Origin: Rhodamnia argentea
Lineage: Eukaryota; Streptophyta; Magnoliopsida; Myrtales; Myrtaceae
Reading direction: 5' to 3'
Assembly (NCBI RefSeq): GCF_020921035.1
Contig: NC_063150.1
Location: forward strand, 26,459,826-26,523,825
Length of the DNA: 64,000 nucleotides
Shown one piece after another: positions 1 through 12,207 of the stretch. How positions within the stretch are numbered: the first letter of the stretch is position 1; each line of letters opens with the position of its first letter. The translations under genes and the position numbers were made by a program. The notes below the pieces were generated by a model. That model worked only from the letters and a program-made list of their open reading frames with translations, was not told the DNA's origin and did no database searches.

Positions 1-534
1 GATCAGTATCTGCATCACATACAGATGCCTTGGCAAAAGTACTGGCCATCAAATGATGGTATACCATGGTTTGCGCTCAATCCTACTACAAATCAATCAT
101 AAGTAAATTAGATGATTTGGCAGCTCCCAAAATCCCTAGAAAGCATGCCAAGCACCTGAACTAAGTCCGACTCACAAGTACAATTATTCGTGGAAAGGCT
201 CAGATACAAATTCTATCTGAATACAGAAGAACCAAATCACCACTCGCCATAGAATAGGAGGTAAGGATGACCGTACTAGCTTCATATGGCAATAGATCAA
301 TAAATAAACAAACAGACAATTCCAATGATGCAAAACTGTGCATAAGCTTAAAGTTCATTCTCATGATATGATTTTCTACTCCTCTAAAATTGCCCATATC
401 AACTACCCAAATTGTCTGGAACAGAGGCTTCTCAATAGCTTCATAGTAACACCACAGGTCCACAGGATTATACAAACATCTGTACATTTTCTCTAGCTGG
501 ATGCACATTGCTATACTTTCAAGAAAGACTAACT
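1..534. other. 3' flank of BAM9, no separate gene seen
   Basis: This stretch lies just past the BAM9 stop codon on the minus strand and must include its 3' untranslated region. The minus-strand open frame at 200-508 has no recognisable domain, and I read it as chance. I could not place the polyadenylation site with confidence. Confidence 0.6.
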
Positions 535-3348
535 CTAAGCTGTTTGCATCTGGATTCCTGATTCAGATGTCACAGCCATGGGCTCCTCGGCTTCTTCCTC
601 CACAATCGGGAGATCATCGGTGTGCATCTGCGGCTGTTTCATGCTCCGAACAAATTGAGTAAACAAGGGAAAATGCTCGGGCGAGAAAAAATACGCCCCC
701 ATTCTTTGGTAAAAGAACGAGTGCGCCGCATCTTCAGCCAACAAATGCTTCCTAATCTGCTCAAATCCCCCACAAGCAACAGTGTCTGATGAGTTCTCTC
801 CAGAAACCTCGACCCCGTGCTTTTTGCAAGCCGACAATATTTGTCCTAGCAATAGCTCCGGACTCGAGAGGCCCTCCTGTAGCCGGCCTTCATCTGTAAG
901 GTCCATTCCTGGCAAGATCATCTTGCAAGAATGCCGTGCAAACATCTTGGCGATCGCTTCGTAACCATCTCTATTTTGCGTGTTGTAGAACCCGGCCGTT
1001 AACTCGGCAGGGTGGGACCGAGTCTTGTACCACTGGTGCACCAATGGAACTTTACCGCTGATTGCTACCTCTGAATCCCCGAAAGCTGAAGATGCAAGTG
1101 AGAGAAGGCGGTCTGCGTGACGAACTAACAGGCTTGAGTACCAGGAAAGGAAAAAGTCACCATACGGAGATTCCCACGACCCTCCATGATCCTTGAAAAA
1201 ACCGTTTGAGCTCGGAGACGCATCGTAAGCAGGGGCATCATGGGGTCCACCGAGTGCCCACAAGGGATTTCCGGTTGTTTCCCCATGTTCCTTGAGAAGC
1301 GCAAGCATGCTTTTGTCATAGCACTGAAATTCTCCCACTCCAGGGACCTTGCTCCTTCTGGAGATGCCCTGGTGAGAAGGATATCTGAGGTCGCCGTCCG
1401 GTCCGAGACCCATCGAGATGCCCTAAAAAATTGCATGTTATGTCAGTGGATGAAGAAGTGAAGATTAGTGCAGAAAATCACGAAATAGCAAAGAAAACGC
1501 TCTTACATTGATTGTGGAGCCAATGAACGAAGAAAACGACAACTTGAAGCTTTCACAGAAGTCGTTGTAGACTTGAACCGGTGTTTTCCCCTCTAGAACT
1601 GGGACTTCATCAACTGCTAGTGATAGGCACTCTTTGTATTGCTGACCAGTGTGATCTGTGAAGAAAATGCTGGGGTTGTGTTCTCCTATTTTCCTCACCC
1701 ACTCAGGAAGGGGTATCTTCGCATGTTTAGATCCGTGGAAGCAGAGCGACACATGAAGTTTAAGACCCACTTTATGGACCATCTCTACCACAGCAAGATA
1801 GCCAGACCAATCATACTTGCCCATGGCTTCCTTCTCGACGACGCCCCACCAGATCGGGAGCTCCACACCTTCGACACCTAGAAGTTTCAGCGCTTTCAAG
1901 CCCACTGCTATCGCTCTTGCATGGTTCACCACGTTGGAATTGGAAACCACATCCAATGGCAAGCCCACATATAACCTCACACCACCTCGCTGCAGATGAA
2001 AGTGCATATCATTAATATGTTGCAATCCACAGATTAACTAAATAGAATATGAACAGAGGAGAATAGGGCTAGAGACTCAGAATAAGGTCAAAGAAGAAAC
2101 GCAATCATAGACCAATGTTAAGGTACAATTGACAGTTGAAAGGCAAACGATTTTAATTCTTACTCACTCAATTTCAGACATTACGTACACCATCAGTGGG
2201 AAATCCATTTCCACAAGTAATGTTATTCTAAATTCCTAACAAACAACCCATCGGTACATCAAGGAAATCATGTCATTCTATAGAGAAATGATGCATTCCT
2301 CTTTACACAGTGAGCATTGTCTCTGTAGACAAGCTTTTCTACGACACAGGAAACAGGATACGTTAAGAATCCTTGAATATTTCTTGTCTGAGAATATAAT
2401 ACATCTGACTCGGTATCACTCTCTCTTAAAGGAAGAAAAGGGAAATTCTTAAAATCTTTCCTTGATTAGCTTCCCAGTGCACCCCATAACTAATCCGCCG
2501 ACACAATACACGGCATCAGGAACAACACTCAAGTTTTTCCCCTACTTATTTGGTCAACAACAATAACTCAGCAGACATCAGACACTTGAGGGCTTCTCCA
2601 ACCACGGTAGTAATAGTATATCAGGTGTTCCAGGACCGAATTGGAAACTAGTTGTTACACAAAAACATTGAACCCAGTTTTAAGTAGACCTCAAAAGAAA
2701 AGCCATATATCTGGGCTCACAAACCAGATTTCAAGTGTTAAAGCAGCACAAGTAGAGAGAAAAACAACAGGGAAAAGGAACAGAAGGCATGGAAACGATC
2801 TAGAGTTACCATAAACAGCCATCAACCTAGAGCTCCATCAATTCCACTTAAAACTAGTTCCAATTTTCACCACAAAACACATTATCCAAAAACAATTCTC
2901 TAAGCTCAATAAAATTCACCTCTTGCAGCAATACCTTTCTCGTCTCTGTTCTTCTAACGTCCAGCGCAACCAAAAATATACTAAAAATTTACCACAAAGA
3001 AAACCCCCTAGAAAAAACTCTGCTTTTAAGTGAAAATCTCTTCAACGAGCATATATATTAAAGTCCCATCAACGAAAATTAACCAAAAAAATAAGGGGGG
3101 GGGGAAACGAAAAAGCTTACAGATTGAGGTCTTGAAATCTTCTGGGGCTCGATTGCTTCAGTTTGCACAGCTTTCAACGTCAATCTCACCCCAGAATTCC
3201 TCAATCCAGAGCTCTGACCGAACGAAACCTTAGACTTCCTCCAGAAAACGTCGTTCCCGTTCTTGAAGCTCAACAACCCGGGCTCTCTGCACGCCAAACC
3301 CGTCTTCAAAATCTTGGCTTGAGAGCTTCCAATCACAGAAACCTCCAT
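535..3348 (-). CDS. BAM9: inactive beta-amylase 9 (BAM9-like), chloroplast-targeted
   Basis: Three exons, 3348-3121, 1989-1507 and 1422-535, all joined in phase 0, encode about 532 residues, close to the length of Arabidopsis BAM9 (At5g18670). The start is the MEVSVIGSSQ methionine, a BAM9-type N terminus; it precedes a Ser/Arg-rich stretch that fits a plastid transit peptide. The glycosyl hydrolase 14 barrel starts near residue 81 (LYVGLPLD) and includes LKLLGVEGVELPIWWG, GEFQCYDK and ELTAGFYN. The flexible active-site loop of active enzymes (GGNVGD in soybean) is missing: the sequence reads FHGSKHAKIPLP. The first catalytic Glu lies in a GPxGELRYPS motif and is Asp here (GPDGDLRYPS, about residue 248). 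The second Glu, about residue 377, is kept. I infer a non-catalytic starch-regulatory protein. A TATA box and a palindromic G-box lie upstream. Identity is near certain; exon borders are manual. Confidence 0.95.
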
Positions 3349-3645
3349 AGTTTCCCCCCAAAGGTTATAAAAACTCAAAACGTTTCCCACAAATCAGCCC
3401 CAAAAATCTGAGAACCGGGAGCAAGAACCGGCTGAAAACACGCGATAATTACGCACAGCTCGATTATCGAAAACAAGATTCGAAGCTGTACAAGAACCGA
3501 GTATCTATCCAAAACAAGTGAGAGATAAAACGGGGATTTCGCTCGAATACAGGGGAAGAACAATTGTTGGCGGAGTCTTTGAAGGAGACTTTTTGCGGAA
3601 AACTGAGAAATGGATGATGAGGCTCATCGCCGCCTCCGAAGACGC

Positions 3646-3655
3646 GATATATAGA
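3646..3655 (-). promoter_or_regulatory. TATA box of BAM9
   Basis: The minus strand reads CTATATATCG here, about 300 bases upstream of the BAM9 ATG. This predicts a transcript start near 3615-3625 and a 5' leader of about 270 bases. The spacing suits a plant core promoter, but no transcript data are available. Confidence 0.6.
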
Positions 3656-3718
3656 GGGAGAGCACCTGAGGGTCGGCCCTTTCTGTGGGGCCACCCAAAG
3701 ACGATGCCAAAAAAGACA

Positions 3719-3730
3719 TGACACGTGTCA
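3719..3730. promoter_or_regulatory. palindromic G-box (TGACACGTGTCA)
   Basis: This is a perfect 12-base palindrome with the CACGTG core, about 65 bases upstream of the BAM9 TATA box. G-boxes of this type bind bZIP and bHLH factors (ABRE-binding, HY5 and PIF classes) in light and abscisic-acid responses. That this one controls BAM9 is inferred from position. Confidence 0.6.
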
Positions 3731-5509
3731 ACAGTGCGTTGTGCCAAAACTCTAGCCGCATAAAATTCACATTTTGGAACTGCTTTTGTTTTGCATTGTT
3801 TGTGGAAACAAAAAGTGAATTCTAAAAAATATTTGACATGATCTATCAGAATCATTAAAATATATTTAATGATGATTTTTTTTCTTAAAAAAAATTGAAT
3901 ACATATAATAAAAAAAGATTCATTTAAAAAATTAATAAATATATTTTTCATTATCGATAATAATTTAACAAAATATTATCTAAATTAATCATTTTTTATA
4001 TAAAAAACGAGCCGAAACGATTAATTTTTGAAGGGCAACCATTCCTCTTTTTTTTTTTTTTTTGTCAAGCCATTGTATTTACCATTTTATCGTTTTCTCA
4101 AAAATTTTCTACGTCCTATTTAGGCAAAAATCACGAAAAAAGAATTATCTTCACATCAAATGCAATCAATGGTTTCATCATAAACGACCTGTTCCTCCAC
4201 CCACCTCATGATCTGTCGCCGTTTAGGAGAAAACCTTATCCACAACCCGCAAAAACGACGGCGTTCCCTCTCGAGAGGGCACCATTTTAAATTAAAGAGA
4301 TAGCCAGATGAGAAATTTGATATAATCTTTTAACTTCGAGAGAACACGCACAAAAAATTACAACAAAAAATTAAAAAAAAAATAAATCTAAAAGGCATGA
4401 CAAGAAAATTGCAAAATTGCATCGAGTATCGAGCGGCCGGAGAGAACCCGCTAAACCTCTTTTGCCAGGTTGTCAAATGATTCTCTATTCCATATTAATA
4501 ATTTTTGTTTACGCGGCCCACAAGAGTTTGAATTTCAATCTTTTTGGTTGCCTTTCATCGTGTGCCATCAAAGTTGTTTTAAATTTCAAATGGAGGTCAA
4601 TTTTTCTCTTTCGGCGATTGAATTTCATAGTCTACAGTCGATAAAGATGTCTGAAGAGGTCGTGAATCACGTGCCTGGCACGAGGCTCCATTATCGACCG
4701 CGCAAGATTGGCGTTTGCAATATTTGACAAATTTTTTCAATTAAATCAAGATTCAAAAGTTCGAAATCATGAATCACGTTGATGGAGAAAATTTAAAATG
4801 GTACAACAGTAATTCACATTTTACTCATGATTTTTTCTTTTTTTTTGGTCCTCGGTTGATCATAAGACAGATGACGAATTTCCAACGTGCGAGAAGAACT
4901 ATTTGTGGCCTTTTTTGCAAATGTGATATGTCGAGGAAAAGTTTGGCCACAATTATTGAGGATCGGTAGCATGATACGTTTGAAGTAATAGTTTGTGGCT
5001 AAGTTATCGTATCATTTGCCACAATAAGAGGTTTTTAAAATTACCCTCTTGTATTCTACTTAGTCCAAAAGTTGTCGTATGTTTGGCTCAAGAAAATAAT
5101 ATTCCATTCTCGGTTTACGGTCTATCAATCAAATAACTATTTCACCATGAATAACTATTTATGGGTGGACCCAAATTATTTATTTTCGCAAGTGTCATTG
5201 CTTTTTACTTGTTTTTTTATAAATAAATAAGGGCCGGGGGCACCGAAAGTCCCGTGTAAGTATCGTCATAAAGGCCATACGCCTATTACAGAATGTTTAG
5301 TTTGATCGAAAATTTACTTTGCATCTTTCGGGACTCGAAAGCTGGAGATCGATCTCCTAATGGGAGGTTGATGGAGTTATCGAGTTCGATAGAAAAAAGT
5401 AACTTTAAAACTTGAAGTTTTTTTACTATTAATGACATATACGATACATGTAATTTTCACCACAATTATGTATGCTCTAGATTCTTGCTAGATATGTAAA
5501 GATATTAGC

Positions 5510-5640
5510 GATTGGAAGTTTTTTTAACATGAGATATACCAAGGTTAGCCCGACCAACATGACCTGTTCGGACATTCGATCACGGCGTGAATCGAACTTG
5601 TGATTTCGCGAACGATCTGTCTGCGATTTATTTATATATT
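5510..5640 (-). mobile_element. possible tRNA-derived SINE fragment
   Basis: The minus strand contains AAGTTCGATTCACGCC, which resembles an internal pol III box B (GGTTCGANNCC). About 80 bases further on it ends in CATGTTAAAAAAA, an A-rich tail like those of plant SINEs. No convincing box A or target-site duplication was found, so this is only a candidate. Confidence 0.3.
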
Positions 5641-8600
5641 TATATATAAAGTGGATTCTTCGTGTTACTGCCGAAACGTGAAAGAGAGGAATCGGGTCTC
5701 CTTGGGGACGTGGGCAGAGGCGGCTGCTCTCAATGACGTGGAAAGTCAGGAGGCCACCGCCCTCTCCCCACCCGCCACCCTCCATCGACCATGACCTTAA
5801 AATTTTCAAAAGCGCAATCATAGACAAACTTGGATCGTCGTGACACGTGGCGTCCACCCGCGGGGGCGATGCCTGTGTGCTGACTCATCTCCAAGCAAGC
5901 CTTTTGGATTTTTGTGCTCTTGAGCTTTGTTTTGCCAGCTCCAGCCCACCAGTTTTAGTGAAGGTAAGGAAGACAGGGGCGCAAATTTTGTGGGTGGTCA
6001 AAAACTTTCGGATCTAATGGAGACCCATCTTGCTCGTTAGGTTGGATAGGGGTTCGTGTGAGAATATGGATTCTATACGTGTGTATCTTATCCAACGTTG
6101 GACTTGAGAAATTCGCTTGGTGCACCTTCTGGATCATGACGACTGATCCATCATGGCGGTGGCAATTTTGGGTTCACAATCAATCACTATGGTCCGCTAT
6201 CGAGTAACGTTTTAAGTACGCAGGCGAGGAGCCGGTTAGCCGGTCGAAATTAAGGAACGATTTTAAAAATAATTCCGCGAGTAAATTGAATAACATCCGG
6301 GGTGAGTCCGTTAAATTAGCACTAGTTCTTCTATCAACATTGATTGGATCCGTCAAACGAATGGATCGGATCGAATCGAAAATGATCAAATCCTAAGCGA
6401 TGCGTTTGACCTGTTTTGACTCATTTCCATGCAATACAAATCTAATGACTCATACCCCGATCCAATTCATACATGACCCGACCCATACTGCTAAAATACT
6501 TTTACATCTAACCAAATATAAGAAAACGTGCACTCAAGCTGAGGTGATAGCACGAAGTGTACGAGCGGGAGATGAAGTGAAGAGAGAGTCATAAATGCGG
6601 GTTGTGTCTAAGGAAGTTGAACCCATTTAACATTCATATTGCTTTTGGTTTTACATCAAAAATCTATTTATGACCCATTTACTGAATATAATTAACCTAT
6701 TTAACAGCTCAGCCCATCAAATATGGGACAGGAAATTGGTCTATGACACATTTTGACAAATCCAACGTCGACAATCTATTCGGTATTTGGGGTTTTCATA
6801 AAACCACCGTTGATTAATTGCCATTGTCTAGGTTAGTTGTCTTCAACTCCACTTGCGTGTCTGATCTGAGACGGCATCAACTATTCTAGCATTAATACTC
6901 GCAATTAATGTCGGGGCCGGGTACCATACAACACTCATAATCCTACATCTTTTAAGGAATGAATGGAATATAAAATATAACTAAGGTCGCTCCAACAATA
7001 ACTTATGCGTCATGAATGTGTCGAAAGAAAGCAACGTACATCAATTAGTGGTAGCGAGCCCAATATTCTATAAGTATGGTCCAATGGCGGTGCACCAAGT
7101 CGGCCTCTTTGCTCTCATGGGATTACGTGCGTTGACTCGTGATTAATCGGTTAAGCGACTCGACGAAGCAATGTCTAAACCACAATTAAGGAGACAAAAC
7201 ATATATGATTAGAGGCCAATCATTTCTTTATTCCTTAGTTAGGATTCGATTGCTTCAAAGGGATGATGCGGCCGCGACAAGAATTCTTCGAGGTTTTTTT
7301 CTCGGTGTGTGATTTTTGTCTTCCTACTTGGTATGTCCACCTTCATTTTCTTTTCTTGGCACCGACTTTTCCTTCTAGAGTTTTTGGCAATTTCTGGCCA
7401 CCACTTGAAATGTATCTTTGTAGACTTTTGATGTTGTGGCGAAAAACCGGGGAACCATCTTTTTACATGTGCGGAAGAAAAAGAGCTTGTACATAAAAGT
7501 CCAACACGGAATATTGCGTAGACCCAACTTTTAAATTGGGTCTCCATAAAAAAAAATTCATGCGTAATATGTCGGTATCGGAAAATTGCTTGCGACCTTC
7601 TAATAAAACCCTAGGAGGGGAATCGAACAAGGGTTCGATTCGCCTCGACTTCCATTGCTTTGCTTGGGCAGGAAAAAGGAGCGAGAGAGCAAGAGAGAGA
7701 AAGGGTGGTCGTTCCGATTTGTTTTCTATCGCTAAGTAGATTACCAAGCGACGTTATTTTGATCGATGACTTATCTATAACAGGGAAGGTTCGGATCTGC
7801 CCAACTTTTTGTCAAAGGTCCACAACAATAGTCCCACGAGATGAGGACGCGCGAGATTAATCAATTTTTGACCCGCGACCGAATGCCTATTTCATGTGCA
7901 CCATGTCAAATGCACCTAGTCCAATCTTCCTACTGACATCATTCACGATCGAAAAGCACCCTATCAGCGAGCTTCAAAGAGGCGGGAGCGTCCCCATTTG
8001 GAAACATTAGATAATGGTTTATCTTTTCACATTGACATGATAACCTAAGTGTACGTGGTTGTTATCTTCTGTCGGGAGCGATGACTTTGCATTTCGCACG
8101 GAAGTTCCGACATGTCTTGCCGGATTGACCTATCATCTCAGATCGTCGAAACTAATCCAAAATTGCAACCCGGACAATTAAAAAGATGCGACCCGAAGGG
8201 AATCAACCACCCCGACGATTAGAGATCATGGGTAGGTCCACAGCTGAGATTCCCATCGTTCCATTGTTCGATCGATCCGTGGGTAGGTGGTGGCAAGAGT
8301 TGAATGGGGAGACGTGTCGATGAACGGGAGATGACTCGTGCCATGCCGTGGATTGGGTAGGCTGATCCATCTGTGATGCAACAGATTTCTATCCATTTTT
8401 GGGGTCCATTTCAAGGAGACATGTCGTGGTGGACCGGGCCCAGACGTTGTGCTTGATGGGCAATTCACACTCTGTTTGGAAAATGCTTTTGGGAGGTGAA
8501 GGAGCGGTGAAGATGAGGATAAAGAAAAAGAGAGGTGAAGAAATTAGGTTTTGCTATGAAATTACACAAGTATCTAACTGGGCCTAGAAGAGAAGGGCAA

Positions 8601-8691
8601 ATATGGGGGGGCTTGTAGATTTTCTGAGCTTTTCTTCTCAATTTGGAGAGAACCTTTTACTGGTGGGGCCACTGTAACAACGGGAGAATCA

Positions 8692-9132
8692 TCAAAAAAG
8701 TCATGAATAGTTTGTAATTGTGTCAATTCAGTCTTAAAAATTTTGCAATTGTGTCAATTTAATCCATTTGGCTGGCCAGCCGGCGTCGGCATGTACAATT
8801 TCTAGTAATATTTTGATATTAATTTATTATTTTCTCTTTTCTTTTTCTATATTTTTTTCTTTCCCCTTGTGGCCGACGAGGGCCGTGAAGCCCTTGCCCA
8901 AGACTGGCGAGGCCATGGCCCCCTTTGTCCACAGCCGCCGAGGCTACCCTCACCTCATGGGGAAGGAAAAAAGAAAGAAAGAAAATAAAATAATAATAAT
9001 AAATAAATAATATTGTTAAAAATTATTGACATTAATGCCGACCTACCAAATGGACCAAGTTAACATAAATGCTGAAGATTTATCATTGAATTGGCACATT
9101 TACAAAAAGTTTGGGACTTTTTTTGACAATTT
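8692..9132. mobile_element. MITE-like element with imperfect terminal inverted repeats
   Basis: The left end (tttgtaattgtgtcaattca, near 8712) pairs with the reverse complement of the right end (tttgtaaatgtgccaattca, near 9095). Both ends carry AAAAAAGTC-type outer sequence. The interior has a GC-rich core (GGCCGACGAGGGCCG; GGCGAGGCCATGGCC) between AT-rich stretches. The same layout recurs near 24.2, 27.4 and 46.2 kb, so this is a repeat family. No transposase is present. Confidence 0.6.
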
Positions 9133-10557
9133 TCCTTCAAACAAGTTCTACTCAAATCCTCACCTACATTCCCCCCTTTCTTTCCAAACAATGGATTTTG
9201 TTTCCTTTCTCTTTTTCACTTCCACCACCATTTCTTTCCCAGATTGAGGACAAAAGTACTACATGTCTGTCACACTGCTGAAGCAGTGTGATCGATCAGT
9301 TATCCGCATAATACGCTCGCCATCTTAAACGATAGAATACTTACACTCAATTCGCTTGTTAGGTCATTATCATGTGATGTAACCGTCATATGAAGCACCT
9401 TTTTCAAGTAAAGGCACCCAGACCTTCGATTTGATGGGACTTTGTCTGATATGATGTCTCAAGTTCTCGCATATTTGATGCGTTTAGCTTCCCTATCGAT
9501 CTCTTAAGGGTTTGACAAATTGTTCGTTTTTCTTTATCGAAAGCGCAAGTCGATGGTGCTCTCGACGCCATTTGCAAGAACACGAACGTGTGTAGCATGT
9601 TTTTGATTATTCCCATTACGTCGGGGAAGAAAGGAAAGCCACACACAGCAAAGGTCATCGAGCTGCTCGAGATAATCGCGAACTATCTCACGAGTACCGG
9701 GGAAAGGAAAACATCTCACTGCTCCGAGGAGGCCGAGAAATAATGAACGAGAGCGGGACTCAGAGCTATGAACGACCCACGCAGAACTAGCTGCACCAAT
9801 TCCTGAACAGAAGCGTTTTGGATAGGGTCATGTGGTGGAAGTATAGAAAGTAAAAAGCATAATTTACCTCTTCCGGGAGAAAATGAAAGGAATCCTTAAA
9901 TTCCTAAGAGTCGTAACGAGAGAAATGTTTTCTATCATAAAATAAATATTAAGGACGATCGGTTTCAAGGTGGATAGTTCTCACCCTTCAATCGGAAAAC
10001 TGCTAGTAAAAGCTGATTTCATAAAATGAAAATGGGAAATCGCCCACTGATTCCATGGATTCACCCAAAAATCAGACTGCTTGTCCGGTCCAGTTCCCGG
10101 GTAAATACAAGGAACCAATCCCACTGAGCAGGGAAAGTAAAACCCACAGAAATTAGAGTAAATTGAATAAATCAGAGTTGGTTAATTGGGCCAACTCATG
10201 TAAATTCCAACAATAGAATATGAACAGTAGCCACTGAATCAGTATACTCAAGGACAACATAAGGTCCAATTTCAATTAAACTTTTTTTTTTTCTATTAGA
10301 ACCGAGAACCAAGCCGATCCCTACGGAACCGCCCAAAATTGGCTAGTTCGGTCTGGGCAGTTCACAATTCTTGTGCACACCGCTAATAGACACTGCTTTG
10401 GAATTTGCGTGTGGTACTTGAGAATGATCAACACAAATGAAGCCCACAAGTTTGGACCATCTTTTTGTCACAACATGATAAAGCTACCTTCACACTCAAA
10501 TCGACTTACAATGGTTTTAATGGTTAGCTTAAAATCTCATCATTCGTGGAACTTCAG

Positions 10558-11404
10558 TCAGGGAGGAGGGCGTCCTGGGGGCCCGCCCGGCCCCCCTGGA
10601 GGCCCACCAGGAGGTCCGAAAGGATCGGGTGGGCCGAAACCAGGCCCTGGAGGCCCAGGCGGAGGAGGGCCAAAAGCAGGCCCTGGCGGCGGAGGAGGAC
10701 CAAAAGCTGGCCCAGGAGGCCCGGGTGGGGGCGGAGCAAAAGCCGGCACGGGTGGAGGCGGGCCTGGAGGAGGCGCAGGCTGGAGCGGAGCCGGACCGGG
10801 CGGCGGAGCAGGTGGGCCGGCAGGAGGCCCGCGTGGGGCCCCGAAGCAGTCGTTCAACAGCCAGCAACAGCACACGACGTACAAGCTGCACCGAAAATGC
10901 ATTACAGGGAAAATTAAAGAGTTAATTCTGATGTCAGAGAAAGAATTAATAACGAAAACGAACACTTGTCACATTCCCAGTTCAGCTTTAGCTCCTTCTT
11001 CTTCTTCTTCTTCTTCTTTGTTGTATGAGAAATGGAAAACGCAAAAGCCGAGTCTTTTTTTTTAACCGAATTAAACTAAGGATTCGGAGAAGAGTTGAAC
11101 ATACACCTTCCTCAACACGTGAACAAAACTACCGACAATCACATTTGTGAGGCATAATTTCAATGATCAAACCGTCTTACCAAGTGACTTGCAGGGCCAG
11201 GAACATGCTACTTATAACTTACCAGGAAGAAAGGGTGGTGCACAAGCCATCAAAGAGGCCGCCAAGAAAGCCCACCGGCCCGGGCCAAGGTCCAGGACCG
11301 GGACCCCCAGGAGGTCCAGGCGGACTCCAACCAGGCCCAGGAGGACCGGGTCCGGGTCCGGGTCCTCCGGGCCGAGGCCCGCCAGGACCACCAGGAGGTC
11401 TCAT
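10558..11404 (-). CDS. Gly/Pro-rich protein with a CYSTM-like Cys-rich hydrophobic segment
   Basis: Two exons, 11404-11223 and 10885-10558, encode about 169 residues. The donor is TCTTCCTG/GTAAGT and the acceptor GTGCAG/CTTG. Splicing builds a Cys codon across the junction and restores a continuous motif: GFLGGLFDGLCTTLSSC followed by LYVVCCCWLLNDCFG, about residues 44-76. This looks like the Cys-rich transmembrane (CYSTM-type) module of small plant membrane proteins. It sits between a GP-rich head (1-42) and a long tail of GPP, PPPGP and AFGPPPPGPP repeats. The tail resembles collagen or extensin but lacks SPPPP. I infer a membrane-anchored protein with a disordered Pro-rich tail. A TATA box lies about 260 bases upstream. 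The ATG closely follows a TTTTCCAG, so an upstream leader intron or a different start is possible. Glycine-rich frames on the plus strand are its antisense shadow. Confidence 0.75.
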
Positions 11405-11658
11405 TCCAAACTGGAAAAAAACCCTATTTTATGTGACCTTCGTGAAGCGCAGCGACCTCGAACTGCTAAACCAGCAACGGTTTCCAGATTCACTCTCTTC
11501 CAAAACTAGAGCGAATGATGATATACCCTTCAGACGGGCAGGAAGGTACGAACACTAGGGACCGTGGAGACGCAAGCGGAATAGAAAAAAGAAAAAGTGA
11601 GCTAAAAAGCAAGGAGTTGAGATAAGATTGTGAGGGGTTGTTGCGTGGACGCTAAATG

Positions 11659-11668
11659 ATATATATAC
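11659..11668 (-). promoter_or_regulatory. TATA box of the Gly/Pro-rich CYSTM-like gene
   Basis: The minus strand reads CTGTATATATATCATT, about 260 bases upstream of the proposed ATG. It predicts a transcript start near 11630. Confidence 0.5.
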
Positions 11669-11922
11669 AGGAGCGAAGACCACCAAAGGGATGGTACGAT
11701 CTTTTCCGGCGTCGTGTTTAATGGTGTTGGGTCGAACAGTGGACGCGTGGAAGGGGGGGTCTTTCGGTTTCTTCTACCAGGTTCTAGACACTTTCCGCTT
11801 TTTTGGCAAATCCGCCTGTCAAACCCTCTTCCAACTGCTCTTCCTTCCTATTACCTTAGCTACCTTTCTCTGCGGTCTCGGTCTGAACTTCAAACTTTCT
11901 GAACACCACTACAAACCCAGAA

Positions 11923-11948
11923 AGAGAGAGAGAGAGAGAGAGAGAGAG
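11923..11948 (+). repeat. (GA)n microsatellite
   Basis: About 13 uninterrupted GA dinucleotides lie upstream of the CYSTM-like gene TATA box. On the gene's own strand this is a CT tract, common in plant promoters. Confidence 0.9.
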
Positions 11949-12186
11949 CTGAGGCCTTAGCCTCTCCCTCTCGAGCATGTCTCTTACGTGGGCTTGCTTA
12001 TTAACAGTGAGAACTGGAGGTCGGTCAGACGGCGAAAGGCAGCAGCACGGACCACCTGGCCAGTCCCATGCACGGACAGGATGTGCCCGACAAAAGTTTG
12101 AAACGGTTCGTGCATTATCCCATGTACAGATGATATATGACACGCGTCCTTGAATCAGAACCGATGCGTTTTAGGATTCGTTGGCG

Positions 12187-12207
12187 CTCTCTCTCTCTCT
12201 CTCTCTC
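12187..12207 (+). repeat. (CT)n microsatellite
   Basis: About ten CT dinucleotides, roughly 240 bases from the GA tract at 11.9 kb. The two tracts are complementary and could fold back. Confidence 0.9.

Larger units (their letters stand above)
3731..10557. other. gene-poor intergenic region
   Basis: About 6.8 kb separate the BAM9 promoter from the 3' end of the next gene. The sequence is AT-rich with many homopolymer runs. Open frames are short (under about 105 codons), overlap one another and show no domain. A SINE-like segment near 5.5 kb and a MITE-like element at 8.7-9.1 kb are listed separately. I saw nothing else to annotate. Confidence 0.6.

Noticed and set aside
10373..11065. Plus-strand 230-codon glycine-rich open frame (GGPGGPPGG repeats)
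   Set aside because: It is the antisense of the Pro-rich minus-strand exon. Only the minus strand has matching splice sites, a TATA box and a Cys-rich family motif.
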